A stretch of 64,000 nt of DNA from Montifringilla adamsi (lineage: Eukaryota > Chordata > Aves > Passeriformes > Passeridae), in assembly GCA_017590115.1 (NCBI GenBank), contig JAGGNK010015336.1, positions 2,091,870 through 2,155,869 on the forward strand, given 5' to 3'. Under the pieces are notes generated by a model that saw only the letters and a list, made by a program, of their open reading frames with translations, had not been told where the DNA came from and did no database searches. Numbering within the stretch: position 1 is the first letter of the stretch; each line of letters opens with the position of its first letter. The position numbers were made by a program, and so were the translations under genes. This document shows, piece after piece, positions 60,799 through 64,000 of this stretch.

Positions 60799-62874
60799 TT
60801 TAGTTTTTCTTTTTTTCTTTTGCATTGAAATAATGTGACCAGAAATTAAACGAAGAGATTTTAAAGGGTGGGCTAAATGGAAAGGCCTTCAAAATAAAGT
60901 CCAGAACCATACAAATGTTCCATAGGTAATAGATATTTAAAAATCTGGTTGCTATTAAGTCCCATTAATTTTAATGGCTTATTCATTCAGATGGGAATTG
61001 TCAGCTTAAATGTGCTTGAACGTCTCCGCGTTTGCACTTTGACCCATGGGTCAGAAATAGTCCTGTCTTCTTTTAGGGAAGGATTGTCTGCTCCTGCCCT
61101 GGCAGAGTCAGGGCAAAGTCACCCAGGTCCTTTTTTATGCTCTTCAAATTGTGATGTGCAACAGGGATCTTTCACTGAAGGGCAGGGAGGACAAATGCAC
61201 ACAGACAGCAAAGCATGTTTTATTCATGGCACTTCCCAACAGATAACCTCCATTATTTGGCATTTTAGCTGCCTTTTAAGGCATTCTTACAGGCAGCAGG
61301 GTGAATTGTGTTTCCCCCTGCTCAGCCCATCAGTTACCTCAAAAGTAAAAGTGGAGAGGGACTATATGGGATTTATCAGCAGGAATTCTTGGCTCAGGTA
61401 TCTCTCCTGGTGAGGCTTGTCTGTGTAGGAAGGTCGTGAAGCACCATCTGTGATGGGAGAATCTGATGAGGCTGCAGTGTTAGATCTTGGTGTCTGTTCT
61501 TACACATTTACTCTGGTTTAATGTCTGCTTGGCAGTTCATGGCTTTTGCAGTTCAGTAATTTCTTCTCCTCTTTAGCAAATCATGAAATCATCTCGCCCT
61601 GTGCTGTCACATTATTCTTGTCAATCAGAGCTCTCTGAAGGCCGAAGGTTTCCTCTTGCTGCTCGAAACTGAGGCTGCATTTAGCTTGGGAATTACAGAA
61701 TGATTTTCTAATTTTAGTGCCAGCTAAAATGTGAACTTAGGAATCAGGGTGTACTGGATACTGGAGTAAATGGTGCTGGAAGGACTTTGTAGCAGCCAAA
61801 GGTTGCATCCCACAGGTCATTTATGGACTGCCAAATTTATCAGATTTGTTTCTGAATCTTGCTATTCAAGTCTGTCACTGAAAGTACATTTTTTTTCCCC
61901 AAAGATATTGATTCCAAGTGAAGTGGTAACTTTGACAGAATGAAATGTTTGGGCATCCTGTCTTGTTAGGGCTGTCTCAGGTCAGGTTACTGGAGGTCTA
62001 GAGGAATAAAAACCCTTAAATTCAAGGTCTCACTTGACTTTGTAAGATGAAGTGATTTCTACTCCAAGAGAAAGACTGGGAACATGAACTTATTGCCCTA
62101 AGCAGGATTTTTTTCCCCCAGGTGCAGCTGTAGTTTTGTTTTTCAGTGAAAAGAAACAGGAAAAGATTACATTGGAAAGTGAGACCACTGCCCTTTGCCA
62201 GCAATGTCCCCACCCCCAGTGACAGCTCAAATGCCACAGTTTGTAGAGGTAAATGCTCAAAAACTCTCTCTGAATTCTTTGCATCATTCCTATGCTGATC
62301 TCTGTGTCCTTTGCAACCATTGGATACAAGCTACAACTTTTGTTGGAAAACCTGTCATTAGCAATTAGGCATAAACATATCTGATTGATTTATCAATTTA
62401 CCTGACATTCTCAGTTGACTCTTCTTTCCCTTGCTCAGCCAAAGAGGCATCAGAAGAAAATTTTAAGCCTCAGATGACTACTCAGTTATATCCTCTAGTA
62501 TTTTATTTTGTTCTCATCTGCAGCAGAATCTCTGAGCACATAAAAGCTCCGTAACTTTCAAATTTCAAGGTCGACCTCCACGTATCCAAAGAGCTCAACA
62601 TTTCAGTCAGGCTTATTGATGGATAGCTTTCCTTTTGTTCTGCCACATGTAGATCTATACTTACATCTTATGCTCAGATAGGTGATCTTTTCTCCCACAA
62701 ATAAATATACTGCCCTAGGCTCCCATTTGCAGTACTCTGGAGGAAGCAGAAAATTTTCCTGGGACACGGAACTGACAGTGCTGCATAATGTTATTTGAAA
62801 TTGAGACATACTTGAACCTTGCACTAAAGTACACAATAATGTTTGCTTTTTTATGATACAATTTTTTTCTCCCA
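60799..62874. other. Anonymous intergenic sequence
   Basis: The longest frame in the desert lies here (60949-61413, plus, 154 codons). It has no motif I recognise and no splice or promoter context, so I treat it as chance. The segment 61440-61740 is non-repetitive and could be conserved noncoding DNA, but this is not testable here. Confidence 0.45.
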
Positions 62875-63415
62875 TGTCATGGTTTATTTCCTGTGGGCAG
62901 CTGAGCCACACACAAGGTCTCACTCCCTCCCATCTTCCTGGGATGGGGCAATGAAGAAAGTGGGATGGTAAAAGTGAGAAAACTTGTGGGTTGAGATAAA
63001 AACAGTTTAATAGGCAAAAGAAAAGCTGTGCCCACCAGCAAAGGAAACCAAGAAATTCCTTCTCCACTTGCCAAGGGCAGGCAGTTGTTCAGCCACCCCC
63101 AGGGAAGCAGAGCTCCATCATGTGTGACAGTGACTTGGTGAGACAAATCCACCACTGAGGACATCCCTCCTTCCTTCCTCTCCCCCCCAGCTTCTTATCC
63201 TGAGCATGCCATGGTTTGTCTGGAATATCCCTTTGGTCATTTGGGGTCAGCTGTCCTGGATGTGCCCATCAGATTTCTTTGTGCCCTTCCAGTGAGAGGC
63301 AGAAGAGGCTTTGATGTTGTAAAAGCATCAAGACAACTTTCACCACAAATTCAAAATGCAGCCCCATACAAGCTATTGTGAAAAAAATCTAACTGTATCC
63401 CAGCTAAATCAAATC
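62875..63415 (-). mobile_element. Endogenous retrovirus LTR, apparently solo
   Basis: In plus orientation the unit opens tgtcatggttta with cagctgagccacac, passes gtgggttgagataaaaacag, contains agcttcttatcctgagcatg and ggaatatccctttggtcatt, and closes with aactgtatcccagct. These are the landmarks of a widespread avian ERV LTR family lying antisense. The region corresponding to its TATA box is degraded (ggataagaag on the minus strand). I found no adjacent internal sequence and no clear target-site duplication. The right edge is accurate to about 8 bp. Confidence 0.75.
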
Positions 63416-64000
63416 TACTCCATCATCATGCTTGATTAATGTCCAGATTTGTTCTATAATTACTTCTTAATAAACACATCAGAGGAGCCTATTTGCCTGC
63501 GTAAAACATTGATGGTAAAAGCAGATGAGCTTCCCAGGATTGTGATTGATTTCCCAGGAAAACCAGATTGTATTTTAAGGATTGTGTGTAATTAGTGTAG
63601 GTAAATACTATCTGATTGGAGCAGAAAGGGTATTTGGGAACTGCAATTGTGACAAGCAAGGGTTTGAGTACTTTGAGGTAGTCTTGTGCATGTCATAAAC
63701 TTGCCTCACAAAGACCAAGAGATTGCAGAGAAAAAGGGGGAGAAGAGAGTGAAGCACTGACACTCCCAGTGACAGTAATTGATGTGGTTCTTTTCCAATT
63801 CATGGCACTTGAACTCCTGAAGGTTGAACCTTTTTCCTATGGAAGAAAGACACAAGATTAGAAAGACAATAGCAGTGGTGGCAAATTAAAACTAGAAGAC
63901 CCAAGGGTCAGAGAACAGGTTCTCTGCAAATAACTCAAGCCAAGGAAATGCCAAATGTAATTTAGATGGATTTTATTGCTTTTTCCAGCACAATTCCTAT
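63416..64000. other. Anonymous AT-rich sequence at the window edge
   Basis: This is non-repetitive, TAAT-rich DNA with no gene or repeat that I can identify. Confidence 0.45.

Noticed and set aside
60949..61413. 154-codon plus-strand open frame
   Set aside because: It is the longest frame in the desert but has no recognisable motif, no splice or promoter context and ordinary composition. Chance is the simplest explanation.
1..64000. tRNA, rRNA, snRNA or microRNA genes and CRISPR arrays
   Set aside because: No cloverleaf, no conserved snRNA box and no regularly spaced direct repeats were found by eye. The short palindromes seen are too short or too AT-rich to call microRNA precursors.

Overview
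This is vertebrate nuclear DNA, almost certainly avian. It carries at least fifteen 5'-truncated CR1 LINE fragments of bird type (3' tails related to ATTCTRTG repeats), two endogenous-retrovirus LTRs with avian-type architecture, and one block of spliced coding sequence. It has no bacterial-style gene organisation, no operons and no CRISPR array. A passerine is plausible but cannot be proved from the sequence.

Left end (1-5,290, minus strand, GC-rich). This is the only region with convincing protein-coding sequence. A 1,280-nt exon (5098-3819) encodes part of a HYDIN-like protein, the ciliary central-pair scaffold made of MSP/ASH-type beta-sandwich domains. It ends in a consensus splice donor. 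It contains an in-frame 159-bp tandem duplication (53 residues) spanning the end of one domain and the start of the next. Two further exons can be placed downstream by splice sites and reading phase: 1676-1595 (82 nt) and 1088-351 (738 nt, a Pro/Ser-rich repeat followed by a charged helical segment). A fourth segment running off the window edge is less certain. All joins are in phase, so this may be a functional gene or a recently dead one. No exons for the N-terminal part of HYDIN were found upstream within the window, so the copy looks 5'-truncated.

Rest of the window (5,290-64,000). This is an AT-rich gene desert. It holds CR1 pieces in both orientations, a minus-strand ERV LTR with an adjoining polypurine tract (24220-23549), a minus-strand LTR of a second ERV family (about 63415-62875), many microsatellites and homopolymer tracts, a 133-bp tandem duplication carrying a CR1 scrap (60533-60798), several perfect short inverted repeats, and one stretch at 5755-6051 that reads like a decayed coding sequence. 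A few stretches, notably around 40.7-41.2 kb, have the look of conserved regulatory DNA, but this cannot be tested without an alignment.

No RNA gene could be supported. The open frames in the desert (up to 154 codons) look like chance. The most interesting signal is the phase-consistent, partly intron-poor and internally duplicated HYDIN-like copy at the boundary with the desert.
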